Positions 1 to 11,956 of a stretch of 64,000 bases of DNA are shown here, piece after piece. The stretch comes from Endothia cerciana (lineage: Eukaryota; Ascomycota; Sordariomycetes; Diaporthales; Cryphonectriaceae): the NCBI GenBank assembly GCA_026119935.1, contig JALRMH010000012.1:682001-746000 (forward strand). The letters run 5' to 3'. The stretch's first letter is position 1. Each line of letters starts with the position of its first letter. Under the pieces are notes generated by a model. It did not search any database, was not told the DNA's origin, and saw only the letters and a program-made list of their open reading frames with translations. The translations under genes were made by a program, and so were the position numbers.

Positions 1-373
1 ATCTTGGTGGCGCAGCTGTACGGCACCTTGAGCTGGGTATCTCGTCAGCTCGACTTTCCTTTGGCCCCCCCCCCCCTGTTTTGTAGTTGTCATCACTCCT
101 CGGCGTCTTGTCATCTATTTTCGTTCCACCTCAGCCAACATTCTGGACTATCCTGAGATTAGCTAATACGGGCTCTCCAGGGGCGAACAAGCCGCCACAG
201 CGCTTGAGGTGAATCTGACGAATCTGGAAAGCAAGCTGGACGAGCTTCTGGCCTCATTCGAGAGCATAGCAGCCGACACGCCGTCGGTCACAAACGGCAG
301 TGGGCAGGGGAGTCCTGACGGCGGGCACCAGGCTGACAGCAGGGCTGAGGGTGGACAGAGCTCAACGCACAAG

Positions 374-376
<3 letters not shown>
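1..376 (+). CDS. 3' end of an unidentified protein-coding gene (partial)
   Basis: The gene enters from the left edge. An open frame from base 3 to 43 joins cleanly to 181-376 across a 137 bp intron (GTCAGC donor at 44, CTCCAG acceptor ending at 180, branch-like CTAAT about 20 bp upstream of the acceptor). The join keeps phase and gives about 78 C-terminal residues ending in TAA at 374-376. The visible part is a leucine-rich amphipathic helix (LEVNLTNLESKLDELLASFE), then a Ser/Gly/Gln-rich tail. I do not recognise the family; a small coiled-coil subunit of a complex would fit. The stop codon abuts a TA microsatellite. The splice choice is inferred; the exon at 181-376 is the firmer part. Confidence 0.5.

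Positions 377-407
<31 letters not shown>
377..407. repeat. (AT)n microsatellite
   Basis: About 15 uninterrupted AT dinucleotides start at the base after the TAA stop of the left-edge gene, so they lie in its 3' untranslated region. Confidence 0.95.
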
Positions 408-411
<4 letters not shown>

Positions 412-1445
412 GGGGGCGAGTCGTTGAGTTGTCGACTACGGATTCACCAGCGTTCTCGAAAGGCATCCAAGACGCAAATCTATTGTTCGCACGCAAACCA
501 TCTGTCGGCCGCCCGGCCGTCTCGAGCTAGCTCGATGTGTGCATGGTCTCCGCGTGGCCTTTCGCTACTTACATCGTACAAAGTGTACTGCGCCGGTGAT
601 GTCAATCCACCGGGGGCTGTGAGACATGACTTGGGGACAGGACCCACGTCAGCTTTTTCTGTGGGGACTGGATCAGAAATATTCGGTTGTTCTGGGCATG
701 TCTATCTCGATCCCTTGCGTGCGTCCCTGGGAATGGGCCAGGTCGGCCAGGGGTGAGGAAAAGATGATGTGGAGGGGTCAAGCACGCCTGGGCACACAGT
801 TGGCACGCCAAGGATCGCATACGTTAGCCGGCTGGGACTGGAGATATGGCCCGAGAGAGCTGCCGTGATGCTGCCTTGCCCAGCTGGTTCCCACTCATCA
901 TCCATAGGAGCGATGCCGTAAAGACGGCCCCCCTCTCCTCCCCTCCCCCCCAAAAAACCTCCCCGGTGTCCAGGCGCCATGTCAACTCGAAATTTCTCCT
1001 GATATTTCGCGATCGTCCTTGAGGAGAGCGATCAGAACTCGTGAACCAGCATAGCGGGAGGCATCGTCGCGCGTTCACTGGACGAGTTTCGTAAGATCTT
1101 GTGAGCTCTGGCATGCAAGTTCATCATAAATAGATGAGCAGCTGTGAACACCTCCCAGGCGTGTAATTCATACTGAAGATGCCTGGTATTCTTTGGACCC
1201 GCATGAACCCCGTGACCCATACCCAATCCAGACGTACCAACGTAAAGCAGGAACAAGACCTCCGGGCCATGAGACATGTACAAGAAAGCCGCGCTTGTCA
1301 CCTCTCCATGCAGAGATGCTGATCACCGCCGCGCCCCTTGCTGCAGTATTCTGTTTCACATATCTCATCAACTCAACAACACCACCACACCATTCCTGTC
1401 ATGACGCTTTCTCTTCCCGCATCTGCACATCGTGATGGGTCTAGA
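408..1445. other. intergenic, tail-to-tail
   Basis: This is the region between the left-edge gene and the end of the condensin gene. Only short overlapping open frames are present, with no coherent codon pattern or recognisable domain. I see nothing in it beyond presumed 3' untranslated sequence. Confidence 0.5.
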
Positions 1446-4247
1446 TCATGCGTCCCCCTCGGTGATCTCGGCAGTCCAGTCTTTGCGGATGGTCAAGTCC
1501 GTGAGCTGCTCTGTGTTCTCGATGAGAAGGCCCTTCTCGTTGGCCAAGTGCAGCACACAGATGAAGCAGAAGCTAGTCGAGATGTCGTCCATGACCGGCT
1601 TGGGGTAGACTTTTTGCAGGTCGTTCACGATATTGGTGAACTTGAGCGTAGGGTTGTTCTCTGAAGGAGTAAGAGGCTCATTGCTGCCGTCCTTTGGTGC
1701 GGCTGGCGGTGGAAGCTGCCAGAATGCATTAGACTCTCTATTTCGTGTGCTCGTGGGGGTACCGGACTTACCGAGTCAAGCTTCTCCATGTCCATACCCT
1801 GCCATATCGACTCTTTAAGCTTCCTGATATCTACCTTCTTGGCCACACGTGCGTAGTTCACATACTCGGGTCGGACCCGTCTGTTCTGGGTGACCAACAT
1901 AGTACCGAACGCCAGGTCTGCAGGGTTGGTAACCGTGAGACCGTTGAAAGCGCCCGTAGCACCAATAGTCTCCATGGCTCCTACGTCCGCGCCTGGGGAG
2001 AAGTGGTCACGAGCATCGGCAAACTCATCATCATCGTCATCGAGACCACCGGCGAAAGGTAAGCCGTCGTCCTGGAAGAAGTTGGCGTCGTAGTCGCCTT
2101 GAAGGGGATTGGAGCCATCTCCGTTGCCCTCAATGCTCTGCATGGGCGCCTTTTGTGCAGCCCAGAATGCCTCATTCATTTCTCCCTCCGGCACATTTGG
2201 GAGGGCATCTGTATTGCCGAGAACTCCACGTTTACCAAAGCCCCGTCGGCGGCTCATGCGGGCCTTGGGCTTGAGGAAGAGGCTCAGTAGCTGTTTCGAG
2301 TTGAAGTGCTTGTCATCGGGGAGCAGATTCCGAGTCTTGGATTTCCAGTCCTTCTTCTGCAGTGAAATGGCGTTGTTGGAGGCCGCCTGTGTGTACAGAA
2401 CCTCGCCGAGGGCTGGAGTCATGGGAGATGCAAAATCGATCTCGAATGGCTCCTTCTCCTTGCGCTGCTTTGTCTGTGCTGGCTTGTTGATGTCCTTGAT
2501 CTTTTTTATCCGCCAGTGCTCGGCATTGCTCCAGTTCTTTTGCAACGCTTGGTCGAAGTATGCCAAAATATCTTCGTGCATCCTGTCGGGCTTCTGTGCG
2601 TGCATCATGGAGACGTTGAAGTCGTCGTTGCCGGAAGTGTCCATGATGTCGTCGCCTTCGCCCTCAGCACCATCCTCACCTAGGCCGGCATCGAAGACAC
2701 GCATCTGAGGCTCCAGCGCGGCTTCCTTGGCCCAAGCCTCACCGCCCTCACCGAAGGCGACATCGCCTCCTATTGAGAAGTCCCCAAGACCTTCACCGTC
2801 ATCGAAGCCAAGAAGGTTATCGTCGTCAATTTCCATGCCCGATCTGTCTCCAAGAGCACGCTCAGCCGCCTCCTTCTCCTGCTCCTGGCGCCAATCCTCG
2901 GGCGCTCGTAGGAAAGGAATGTCGAGAGATCCAGAGGGGTCGCCAAGATCAAAAGTCTTGAGCGAAGGACAGACGTCCAACCCATCCAGTCGAGATACAT
3001 CAGGAAAGAACCGGACACCAAGTGTGGCAAGGTCAATCTCCATGTCCTCTTCCTCCTCGGCTTCTTGCACAGGCTGAATACTCGAGTTCTCGCTCTCAGC
3101 ATCGGACTCATCGTCTTCATCCACCTCCCCTTCTTCTCCATCGCCTCTCTTACGCTTCTTTTTAGTCTCAGAGTGGTCTACAGAATCATCACTACTGTCG
3201 AAGACAATCCTGCCCTTTGAATCGATCATCAGGTGGTTGAGCAAGAGACCTTTGGCGCCGCCCTCGTCGAAGTCTGCCGATGCCTTCTTGAAGAGAGGAT
3301 CCACCGCAAATTCTAGTTCAAACTTCTTCAGTTGCAGTGATGCGAACGACGGTGCCAGCGTGGCCTCGGATGATCGCTGGGCCTGCAGTAGTGGTAGGTC
3401 AGCCCCGACTTCGACAGTATTGGAACATGGTTTGGGCTTGCCTTCCGCTTGGGCTTCTTCCGGACATTGCCATCCTCATCCACCTCTTCCTCGCTGTCCT
3501 CGCCCTCACCCTCCTCGCCTTCCCCCCTCTTCTTCTTACTGTCTCTGCTATCAGCCAAGCCGCTCAGCAGCTTGCCGGTCTCGGTAGCGACGCTGTCGAC
3601 CCTGCTCGTGTAGATCTTGACGCAGCCATCCAGAGTGCAACTGGCCTTCTGGAAGTTGACACCGTCGCCCTCCTTCAGCAACGACATGTCGTGAAAGTAG
3701 TCAATCAGGGCGAAGTTCCACGAGTTTGTCGCGTTGATCTTGTTGTCTGTCGCCATCTTCATCCACTCCTCGAAGTTCGCCAGGATGGGGACGCGCTTCA
3801 TAGGCGTGACCGCGGTTCCCGAGACAACAACATCTTCGTCGTCGCCGACAAGGGTCCTCGCACGAGGGCGCGGCGTCTTCTGTCGCTGAGGAGGGGAGGC
3901 AGGCGAATCATTTTCGAGATCATTCAGGTTGACACTAGCCTTGCGCAGGGGCGTGGAGGCGGCGGCCTTAAGTTTGTTGACATGAGCCTCCTGAAGGGCC
4001 TGACGCGAATGTAATCTTCTTGCCTTCTCCTCGGCATCGTCATTGAGGGGGATCCTAGGCGACAGTGGTGAGTATTGGGCTGCTGGCGCGGGGGTGTCGT
4101 GTTGGCCCCGCCCATCACTGTGTGTACATGAACTTACTTGACCGGGGATTTGAAGGGGGAGTTGGTCATGGAACCAGAGGTGACTCTGCTCCCGGATCGG
4201 CTCGGTGCGCTGCTGTTCGCGCGCGTGATCGAAGCGACGCGAGGCAT
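1446..4247 (-). CDS. brn1: condensin complex subunit 2 (Barren/Brn1/CAP-H kleisin)
   Basis: Kleisin subunit that bridges the Smc2-Smc4 heads for mitotic chromosome condensation. Four exons: 4247-4138, 4054-3442, 3382-1772 and 1715-1446. The first intron is GTAAGT/AG, the second is a GC-AG intron (3383-3441), and the last is 56 bp with GTAAGT/CAG. Typical Barren signatures are NFEEWMKMATDNKINATNSW with WNFALIDYFHDM in exon 2, then APSFASLQLKKFELEFAVDP and DPLFKKASADFDEGGAKGLL after the second intron. Acidic low-complexity stretches separate the conserved blocks. The C-terminal block ends about 40 residues after VYPKPVMDDISTSFCFICVL. I chose the ATG at 4247 (MPRVASITR); an upstream in-frame ATG at 4364 would add a polythreonine run encoded by a GTC-type repeat and looks less likely. 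Confidence 0.93.
3383..3441 (-). other. non-canonical GC-AG intron in brn1
   Basis: On the minus strand the exon ends AAG and is followed by GCAAGC. The intron closes with CTGCAG before the codons for AQRSSEATLAPSF. Removing exactly these 59 bases joins the conserved KPKRK and APSFASLQLKKFE blocks in phase. I found no GT donor in this stretch that does the same. Confidence 0.7.
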
Positions 4248-5131
4248 GATGGCGGAGGTCGTCGGCGGCGGCGTCGTCGTCGTCGTCGTCGTCGTCTTGG
4301 GAGAGGACCTACGTTGTCGGTGGGTCGCAGGTTGAAGCCATCGGCACCTACGCTCAGCTTTCAAACAAGCATCAACAGCTGGCTAGCTAGATTTGAGTGG
4401 TTGTTGTCCTAGAAACGCGTCCACTGGCGTGTGCTTAGTCAGTGCCCGGAACCGACGCTGATTGGTTCTCAGGCTCACGGGCATGCCATAGCAGCGTTGG
4501 CATGCGTGGGTAGCAGTGCACGGGCCATCTGCCCCTCGTTCGGGTGCACTTGCCACTGCTCGCTCACTGTCGCTCAAAACGGTTTAGCGATCCTGGCTGA
4601 TAAGGTGGGATGACGAGGCGCGCGACGGGCTGCCTCTAACGTTACTACGACAAGGAAGCGCCGCTAAAACGACTCGGCAGCCAGCATGCCCTGAGGACCA
4701 GAACCTGGCAGAGGTTTTGAAAGCTCACGAAGGCTCATCCAATTATGGTTCCCAATTGTTTTACCTCAACCATGCACGCCTTGTAGGAAATGGCGGTCGC
4801 CGGGCAATTTGTACATACCGGTAGTCTGAATGTCTGGCCCTGAACCATCGTTCGTGCATCCTGACGCAGCCAGAGTATCCGTCTGCCCAGGCGCCGTCTC
4901 TTCCTAGTCATTGTCATCCCCATCAACCCTGAACTTGTCACATCCTCCGTCTGCGCCGTCTCTGGGCCCATTGATCGTTTTATATCTTCCTGCCGTCAAC
5001 TGTCGCCGACTGTCTCAGCAGTGCCCGAGATTGTTTCTCGCTGCACCTTGGTGGCACCGGGTGTCGCAGCTTCACTCGATCCCTAGCCATACCTTAACCC
5101 ACGGCGCCCCTATCTGTGGTTCTCGACTCCA

Positions 5132-5169
<38 letters not shown>

Positions 5170-5219
5170 GCCTCTGGTGACGAGATCATCATGTTCCTGG
5201 AGCATCAGAATTCCTCAGT
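4248..5219. other. divergent intergenic region brn1 / exchanger
   Basis: This is the shared upstream region of two divergent genes. It holds a GTC trinucleotide run (about 4268-4297) in the brn1 leader and a pyrimidine-rich stretch ahead of the exchanger. I see no coding region in it. Confidence 0.5.
5139..5167 (+). promoter_or_regulatory. (CT)n tract upstream of exchanger gene
   Basis: A nearly pure CT repeat lies 52 bp upstream of the exchanger ATG. CT-rich tracts are common at fungal transcription start regions. That function is inferred from position and composition only. Confidence 0.4.
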
Positions 5220-8200
5220 ATGGCTAGAATCAAGAATGGACGGCCGCGCTTCAACTCCAGGCCCCTCTACGCGACGGTCTTTCTCATGACCCTGCTGGCC
5301 ACATATGCCCTGTTCTTACAGAGCCCCCCAGTACCGCCAGGTACGCCGCGGAACATCTTCAGTGCGAGAGCTACCGGCGTCGTCTGTGACGATGTCCACC
5401 ACGCTGAGGATCAATGTACCTTTGTGCGGGAATATTGTGCCGGCGACGAGCCAGGGCTGCTGTCGTATCTCGGCTTCTATTACTGCGTCCTTCCCCAGGT
5501 GAAGCCGGTCGCCTTTGCCCTATTGGCACTCTGGTTGGGTCTGTTATTCTCGACGATCGGGATCGCTGCCAGCGATTTTTTCAGTGTCAACTTGAGCACT
5601 ATCGCCAGCGTTCTCGGGATGCCCGAGAGCTTGGCCGGGGTTACCTTCCTCGCTCTGGGGAATGGGTCTCCGGACGTGTTCAGCACCTTTGCTGCCATGG
5701 GCTCCAACAGCGGGAGCATGGCCATCGGCGAGCTGATCGGTGCAGCTGGCTTTATCACCGCCGTTGTGGCTGGCTCCATGGCCCTTGTCCGCGAGTTCAA
5801 GGTCAGCAGGAAGACCTTCGTGAGGGACATTGTCTTCTTCATCGTGGCCGTGAGCTTCACTATGCTGTTCCTTCTCGATGGGAAGATGCATTTGTGGGAG
5901 TGCGGATCGATGATCGGCTTCTACGTCTTCTATGTCTGCTTCGTCGTCGTGTGGCATTGGTTCTCGGCGAGGAGGCGGAGGAGGCGCAACAAGCAAGCAG
6001 CATCCCGGAGTCATTTCTCCGTGGCTTCTACCCATCTGGGTGATGACATCGAGCCGTATCATGATAATGTAGATGAGGATGGGGAGGACGGGGCGGTGGG
6101 TCAACGTGGGCGCTCCGAACGCATGCTTGACATCAGCGCTCTGGAATCTGGCCCCACGATTCTTGTCGATGGATCATCTCAGGATGATGATGACGAGGAT
6201 AAGAAGTGGCACTTGGCGTCCGAGATGACGAGCAGCATGCGTGTCAACCGTCCTCGCGGCAGGAGAGCCCACAGCACTGTGGCCCCGATTCGCCCAAGCT
6301 TGATCGGAGCCCTCGAGTTCAGATCAGTCTTATCTTCATTGGCAAGGTCACGGAATATGCGCATGGCTCCGTTGCAACGAGGCTATTCGGACCACAATAT
6401 GGGAGGGTCTCTGGCCCGGTCAAGCACAGACCTAGGTCATATGGAGCCATATAGAGATGACCCGACTACTGTGGCCCAGTCGGCATCAGAGTCCACTCAC
6501 AGGGACAGGGCGTTGTCTCTAGGCGACGTTCCCCGCCACCTCCCTCATGGCAGTCCCCAGCACCCTTCGCTCCTTTCACCGGAGCTGTCAAGAGATACAT
6601 CTCACCATCGAGCCGGTATCGTGACCCAGGGACGCCAGGATAGGGGACTGTCGGAAGCGACGTCTCGCCAAGGTGATCGCATTATGCCAGTCGCTCGACG
6701 GGCGGTCGGGAACCGAGACAGGACAATCGGTCCCGCTACGTCCTCAAAAAAGGACGGCCACCTCGCTCCGCCAGATACTTATGCGCGATCAGTTCTGTCT
6801 CTTGAGCTTGTAGCAGAATCCACGGAAAGCCCTCCTTCCGCTCTTTCGCTCCAGATTCCAAGCCCCACGATACAACCGAGCCAAGACTCCTCACCCTCGC
6901 TGTCTCCTTTTCCTGGCTTGAATGAGTCCTCGATCGGGGGCGGACAGCTTTCACCTGGGCACCCACAGTCAGTGTTACCACCGCCGAGGGCTCAGGAGTA
7001 CGACCACATTCCAGGGCTCGATCCACCTGACGCTCCTAAGCCTATCAGGTGGTGGCCGTACTACGCTTTACCACCGCCGCATGTCCTGTGGCGAACTCTT
7101 CTGCCGACCTTACAGGGCTGGAAGGAGAAGAACATCTGGGACAAAGTCTTCAGTATCTTCTCACTGCCGAGCGTCTTTCTACTAGTTATAACTCTACCTG
7201 TTGTTGAGACCGACTCTCCTGACGAGGATGAGGATGAGAACCAAGACGGTCACCAGTCGAATCATGCCGCCAGCCCACTGGGCATACATGCTCCTGCGAT
7301 TGCCAGCGAGAGCCAGGCCTGGCTGATGCCGGAGACCGAGTGGCAAGAATACCGGAGACGCGCACACTCACGGTCGTCGAGCGCTTCACGTCACAGGCTG
7401 AGCGCTGTGAACACTCCTGAGGCGCGACCCAGCGAGACATTCCCGTTCCCAGATCAAACCACGCCCGGCCCAGGCCCCTACATCAGGCAGCCACTGTCAG
7501 AGGCCGGACCTGGCTCTGAGCAGACGATCGAGGATGAGCCTAGCTCATGGAAAAGGTGGCTCGTCGCAGCCCAGATCTTTATTGGTCCTCTTTTCACAGC
7601 TTTTATCGTGTGGTCCAAGTATATGGATCAACCTGTGAGGATTCTTGTCAGGATGGTCCTGTGCTGCCTTGTTGGCTCCCTTGCCCTGCTCGCCATCCTG
7701 CTGCTTACCACGTCTGACGACAAGAAGCCGAGATACCACTTTCTCTTCTGTTTTCTTGGTTTTATTATCAGTGTCGCCTGGATCTCAACTATCGCAGAAG
7801 AAGTTGTCGGAGTCCTGAAAGCCGTCGGTGTCATCCTTGGTATGTCTGAGGCGATTCTCGGTCTGACGGTCTTTGCTGTGGGCAATTCAGTTGGCGACCT
7901 GGTGGCTGATATCACGGTCGCGCGACTTGGCTATCCGGTCATGGCCCTGTATGTCTAGTCTCTTCTTCCCATCCTCGTATCCGGGCCTCCATGCTAATAG
8001 TGTGCAGGTCTGCCTGCTTCGGTGGCCCGATGCTCAATATCCTTCTCGGGATTGGCCTGGGCGGAACCTACATGACCATCAAGGCCGCCAATCGCAAGCA
8101 CAAGCAGCACCCCGACGAGCCCATCCACTACGGATCCTACCACATTGATGTCACGGGCACTCTGTTTATCTCTGCCATGACCGTGCTTGTCACGCTCCTG

Positions 8201-8338
8201 GCACTGCTTATCATCGTGCCCAGCAATGATTGGATGATGACCAGGAAGATCGGCCTGGCCTTGATCGCCTTATGGACGGTCGGCACCATTGCTAATGTTG
8301 TTGTCGAAGTCACGGGCGCTTGGGAAGATGTCGCGTGA
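5220..8338 (+). CDS. cation/Ca2+ exchanger, NCX/CCX family (endomembrane)
   Basis: Membrane exchanger of the sodium/calcium exchanger superfamily, nearest to the fungal/NCLX-like CCX group and probably acting at a vacuolar or other endomembrane in Ca2+ homeostasis. Two exons, 5220-7948 and 8008-8338, with a 59 bp GTATGT/GTGCAG intron, give 1019 residues. A hydrophobic segment near residues 17-34 looks like a signal anchor. The alpha-1 repeat carries GNGSPDVFSTFAAMGSNSG (from about residue 147). The alpha-2 repeat carries AVGNSVGDLVAD (from about residue 888) and FGGPMLNILLGIGLGG straight after the splice junction. Between the membrane halves lies a very long, Ser/Pro/Asp-rich cytosolic loop (about residues 250-620), larger than in typical animal family members. 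Substrate ions cannot be read from sequence. Confidence 0.9.
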
Positions 8339-9469
8339 TGAACCGAAAGAAGAAAGAGAAGCCGAACATATTACACATCACGTCCTTCTTCTCTCTATGC
8401 CTCCAATACGGTACCGTTGGTATATGGAGTGTGGTCACCGTCTGTAATAGCGGGAACATAATGGGTTGTACTTACATGTTTTTGTGTAGCTATATTACGC
8501 AAAACCATCAACAAACCCAATATTTGCAATCTGCGTAGTAGTCTCTTGGCCAACGCGCCCAATCCAGTTAGCAACGAAATCATGCTAAGTGTACAAAGAA
8601 ATATCCGTGGTGCAGAAGGAACGCTGGGGACCTCTTTTGTGTTACTGGGTGTTCTCAATGAAGACGATATGGGAAGACAATATGTTGCACATGTCAAGTC
8701 TATGGTTATTGTGGTAGCGGCCAGGGCGTCACGTGATTCGCCAGTGAATGATACAGACGATATCTTCACTGACGATATTCACTCCCCGCCACGGATATTT
8801 AACCGTGGAGTTCTAGCTAGCTAGATTGCAGAGAATTCAGACAACCGTACCACACTTTCTAGAGACCCTACAGTCCCTTCCACAGTTATGCGCTTTGACC
8901 AGTCTTGGGATTTACAGTTTCGTGCTTATTTGGTTCTGTAAAATCTCCGAGTTTCCAAATTAGTCTCAGTATATTTATTGCTCCTTCCGCTCCAGACACA
9001 TGCAATCCGTGAAATTGCCCGTCACCTGAGATTTATGTCTTCAAGACCGCTTTGCTACGTTATTGTAATACTCCTGAACACCCCAATTCTCATCACTACC
9101 ACAGAAATATGGGCGTTCAGAGCTGGAAGCCATGTCATTAAGCGCTGATAGAGGCGCTGCGATTGCTCTGAAGGTGAGATTTGCTCGCCTTCGGCAGAAT
9201 TGAATATGCAGGCCAGCCAGGCACCGTCTATAACCTCTTCAGAAGTCTTCTCCCAGGGTCATAGTTAACATCGGTAGAGCGCTTACTAATCTTGGAAAGA
9301 AAAAAAAACCTTTAGCAGATTCTATCAAATCAGGTTTCTTTGTGGAAAGGAACCGTATGCATCACATCGTGTATATCTGTGCGTGTATATGTGTGTTGAG
9401 AAGAAGAAACAGACTAGCATACAGGCGAGCACAGAAAGCCCTTCTTAATACCCTTTGCAGCCGGCATTT
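8339..9469. other. intergenic, lower-GC, no gene seen
   Basis: Base composition drops noticeably against the flanking genes and many short A/T runs appear. I found no frame with convincing coding character. It begins with the presumed 3' untranslated region of the exchanger and ends beside the HET-domain relic. Confidence 0.5.
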
Positions 9470-11000
9470 TATTCAGTCTTTTCTTTTCCGAGCCTTGCGA
9501 CCGGCATTTTATCCGGCCTGTTTTCCATATTCTTAGCCGCTTCTCCTCCATTGTCATTTCCCAATCCTTGAATGCCTCCGGACTGATCATCTTGTCCGTT
9601 GTGCCCCGGTTTGCGCAGCCTCCGTTTTGGCGGCGTTGAGGCCGCAGATGGTAATTAATATCCTAAATGCTATTGGGTTGTAAGATGGTACCCTCCTTCA
9701 CTTCGGTATGCGCTGGCCTCGGCTGAAGGAACTGCGTAGATCGAACCCTCTTGAACGTCCCGGCCGGCGGTTGAGTGAGCAGGCGCATAGCGATCTTTAC
9801 TCGGGCCAATCTTCCTTCGTTGTCTCGTGTCCAGCAGTTGAGCTCGAGGCAGAAATCTTGTTTCAGAGACCTCAAATAGAAGAAGATAGGAATACCGATG
9901 ATTGAAAAACCCAAAGGAAACCATGCCAACCTCCGTAATGTTTGTTCGGTTCGAGTCAATGTGGGAATATTTGCATATATCCCCTGCTGTCTCATAGAAA
10001 ATCCTCCGTTGGGTCTGGGCTTGATCTTATCGGGCAGCAGCACGATTGGAGCCGGGATCTCGGAACCGCAAAGGCGAAAGGAGCCAAAAGTCCCCATTCC
10101 TCGGTATCCCATTGCGAGCCAGCAGTTATGCTGGGCTGGAGTTCGTCGACCGGCATTCTCCATGCGAACAGGGACTCATCTGTCGACCGTGAAAGCAAAA
10201 CCTTCCTACAATCTCATAAAGGCTTGCATGCCCTCGCCATACTGCGGGACCATATTGATCCCGAAGATCCCCAACATGCTGTATGCGATGTCTTCCTCAC
10301 GGGCTGTTGTATGTCCAGCCATCCGGCTCATCTTTTGGGCTATACAGGCTGTCTGGAAGTCCTCTTTGCTTGTCAGGTATGTCGACTGGATCCAGGTGAT
10401 CTTTGACAGTGGTTTCGATAAGTCTGCTCTCGTGCCTAGGTATTTCCAATCCTTATCGTAAAAGAGCATGACCTGAGGTGCTAGGAGCTCTTGCAGCGTC
10501 CAACCCCTGGTGAACCAAACCGGTGGTTTACCGGTATCAATGGCGTTGAAAAGGCTGGCCTCGCCACCTTGCCCTCTCTTCTGTACATATCAGAGGTAGG
10601 CGTAGCACACCTTGGTGTCGCGATACCACTTGAACAACGAGTTTATAGATTCGGTTTCCTCGACAGTGCTGCTCTTGTTAATGCAACAGGTATCGATCCA
10701 CATCCATTTGATACCGTCTGATCAAGCCTGGTCACAAGCACCGCGGATCTTCTCCAGCTGAGGCGTCCGCAATGGCCTCGAGGCCGTCCTGAGTTCGTCC
10801 GTGTGGTACTTGAGCTGATCAAAGCTAATCTCAAAGTTGACCCGGCGCTGTGAGAGAATAGCGTAAGCCTTCCTGCTTGAAGCTGGACTGCTAACCAGAC
10901 TGCAACTCAGATGTATTGGTGTCGAGGAGACGCATATTGGTGTTCTAATAGGTCTTTGCAGTGTTATCAATATCGAGGAGTCCCTGGCAAAATCATATGA
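9470..11000 (-). pseudogene. degenerate HET-domain (HET-E-1-like) gene
   Basis: HET-domain proteins trigger vegetative (heterokaryon) incompatibility and related allorecognition cell death in filamentous ascomycetes. Reading the minus strand, recognisable HET blocks occur in order. They are AYAILS (about 10860), WMWIDTCCINKSS with SINSLFKWYRDTKVCYAYL (10710-10600), PPVWFTRGWTLQELLAPQ (about 10500), and EDIAYSMLGIFGINM with QYGEGMQAFMRL (10290-10206). Later come DESLFAW, a GLLAPF block and an ELNCWTRDNEGRLARVKIA block (about 9840). The frame is broken. A TGA interrupts the block before IKWMWID where families usually have Arg, so CGA to TGA is likely. A short indel disrupts the block after KVCYAYL, the conserved HTWG box after AILS is missing, and the second half shifts frame near 10190. 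The boundaries are approximate. Confidence 0.85.
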
Positions 11001-11956
11001 AGTCAAGACTCTTACTTAGTGAGCAGGGTGAGACGCAGTCTTGTAGGGGGTAATGACGAATAACCGCTTGCTATCAAGGCAGCGGTAGCGCTTTTGGGCG
11101 ACTTAAGTAGAGGAGTCCTGAGGCATCCTCGGACTTTGATGTACCTGATCGGTAATTACTCTAATAATCCAATCTTAGGTGCAAGCGTATATATAACGTG
11201 TATAGTTATGGCTGCGTCTCCTAGAGTTGCCTATTTCTCAGCCGTAGCACCCTAAGCGCAGAACTGTATCAGCTCATTGCTTACTTATATCCTATTTGCG
11301 TCCCACCGTATATTTCATCTCATGGCCTGGCATTTTATAGGTGACCAGGGCGCTTGAAAGGGTAGCCCTGGTGCCCTCAACATGACAGAGATCTACCACT
11401 AGCAGCTTAAGCATGTTGGTGAGCGTCTGGCTCTATTTCAATTACTACTTAGAACGCATTCTCATTTTTCCTCACAAGTACACATAGAGTACACTGGTGA
11501 TACAAGAGTGAATATGCAGGGATAAGAAAACCGCGAGGCTGAAAAGTTGCTACAATTAGTTCTGTATATTGAATAAAAAATAAAAAATAAAAAGTAAAAA
11601 ATGCAGCACTCCGCTACTGGCACGTCCGCGCCCCTGGCCGAGCTAGCCCCCCACCCCCAAAGCGGCCGCCCCTAAAATCCCAGGTACAAGGACTGGCGCA
11701 GGTACGCAGTTTCTGTCAGCGGATGACTTCACGAGTCAACCTCGCCCTCTCTCCAGCCAGCCAACCAAGAAACGGCATCCGGGACCGCATCACGGGCACT
11801 ACAGCACCGAGTACCATACACAGCAAAGCACAGTCCATCAGACAACCTACCCATATAGCAATCCAGCCGCGGCAGGGGACAAGATTTCCATCCCGCCTCA
11901 GACCGCTGGTTCTTTTCTTTTCTTTTCTCCTCGACCTCTCGGCACTGATACTCCCA
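11001..11956. other. intergenic, AT-rich then FolB leader
   Basis: The left part is AT-rich and includes an A-rich run with TAAAAAA units at about 11573-11601. No gene is recognisable. From about 11700 composition rises to the GC level of the downstream gene and presumably includes its promoter and leader. An open frame continues upstream of the chosen start to 11723 but carries no domain. Confidence 0.5.
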
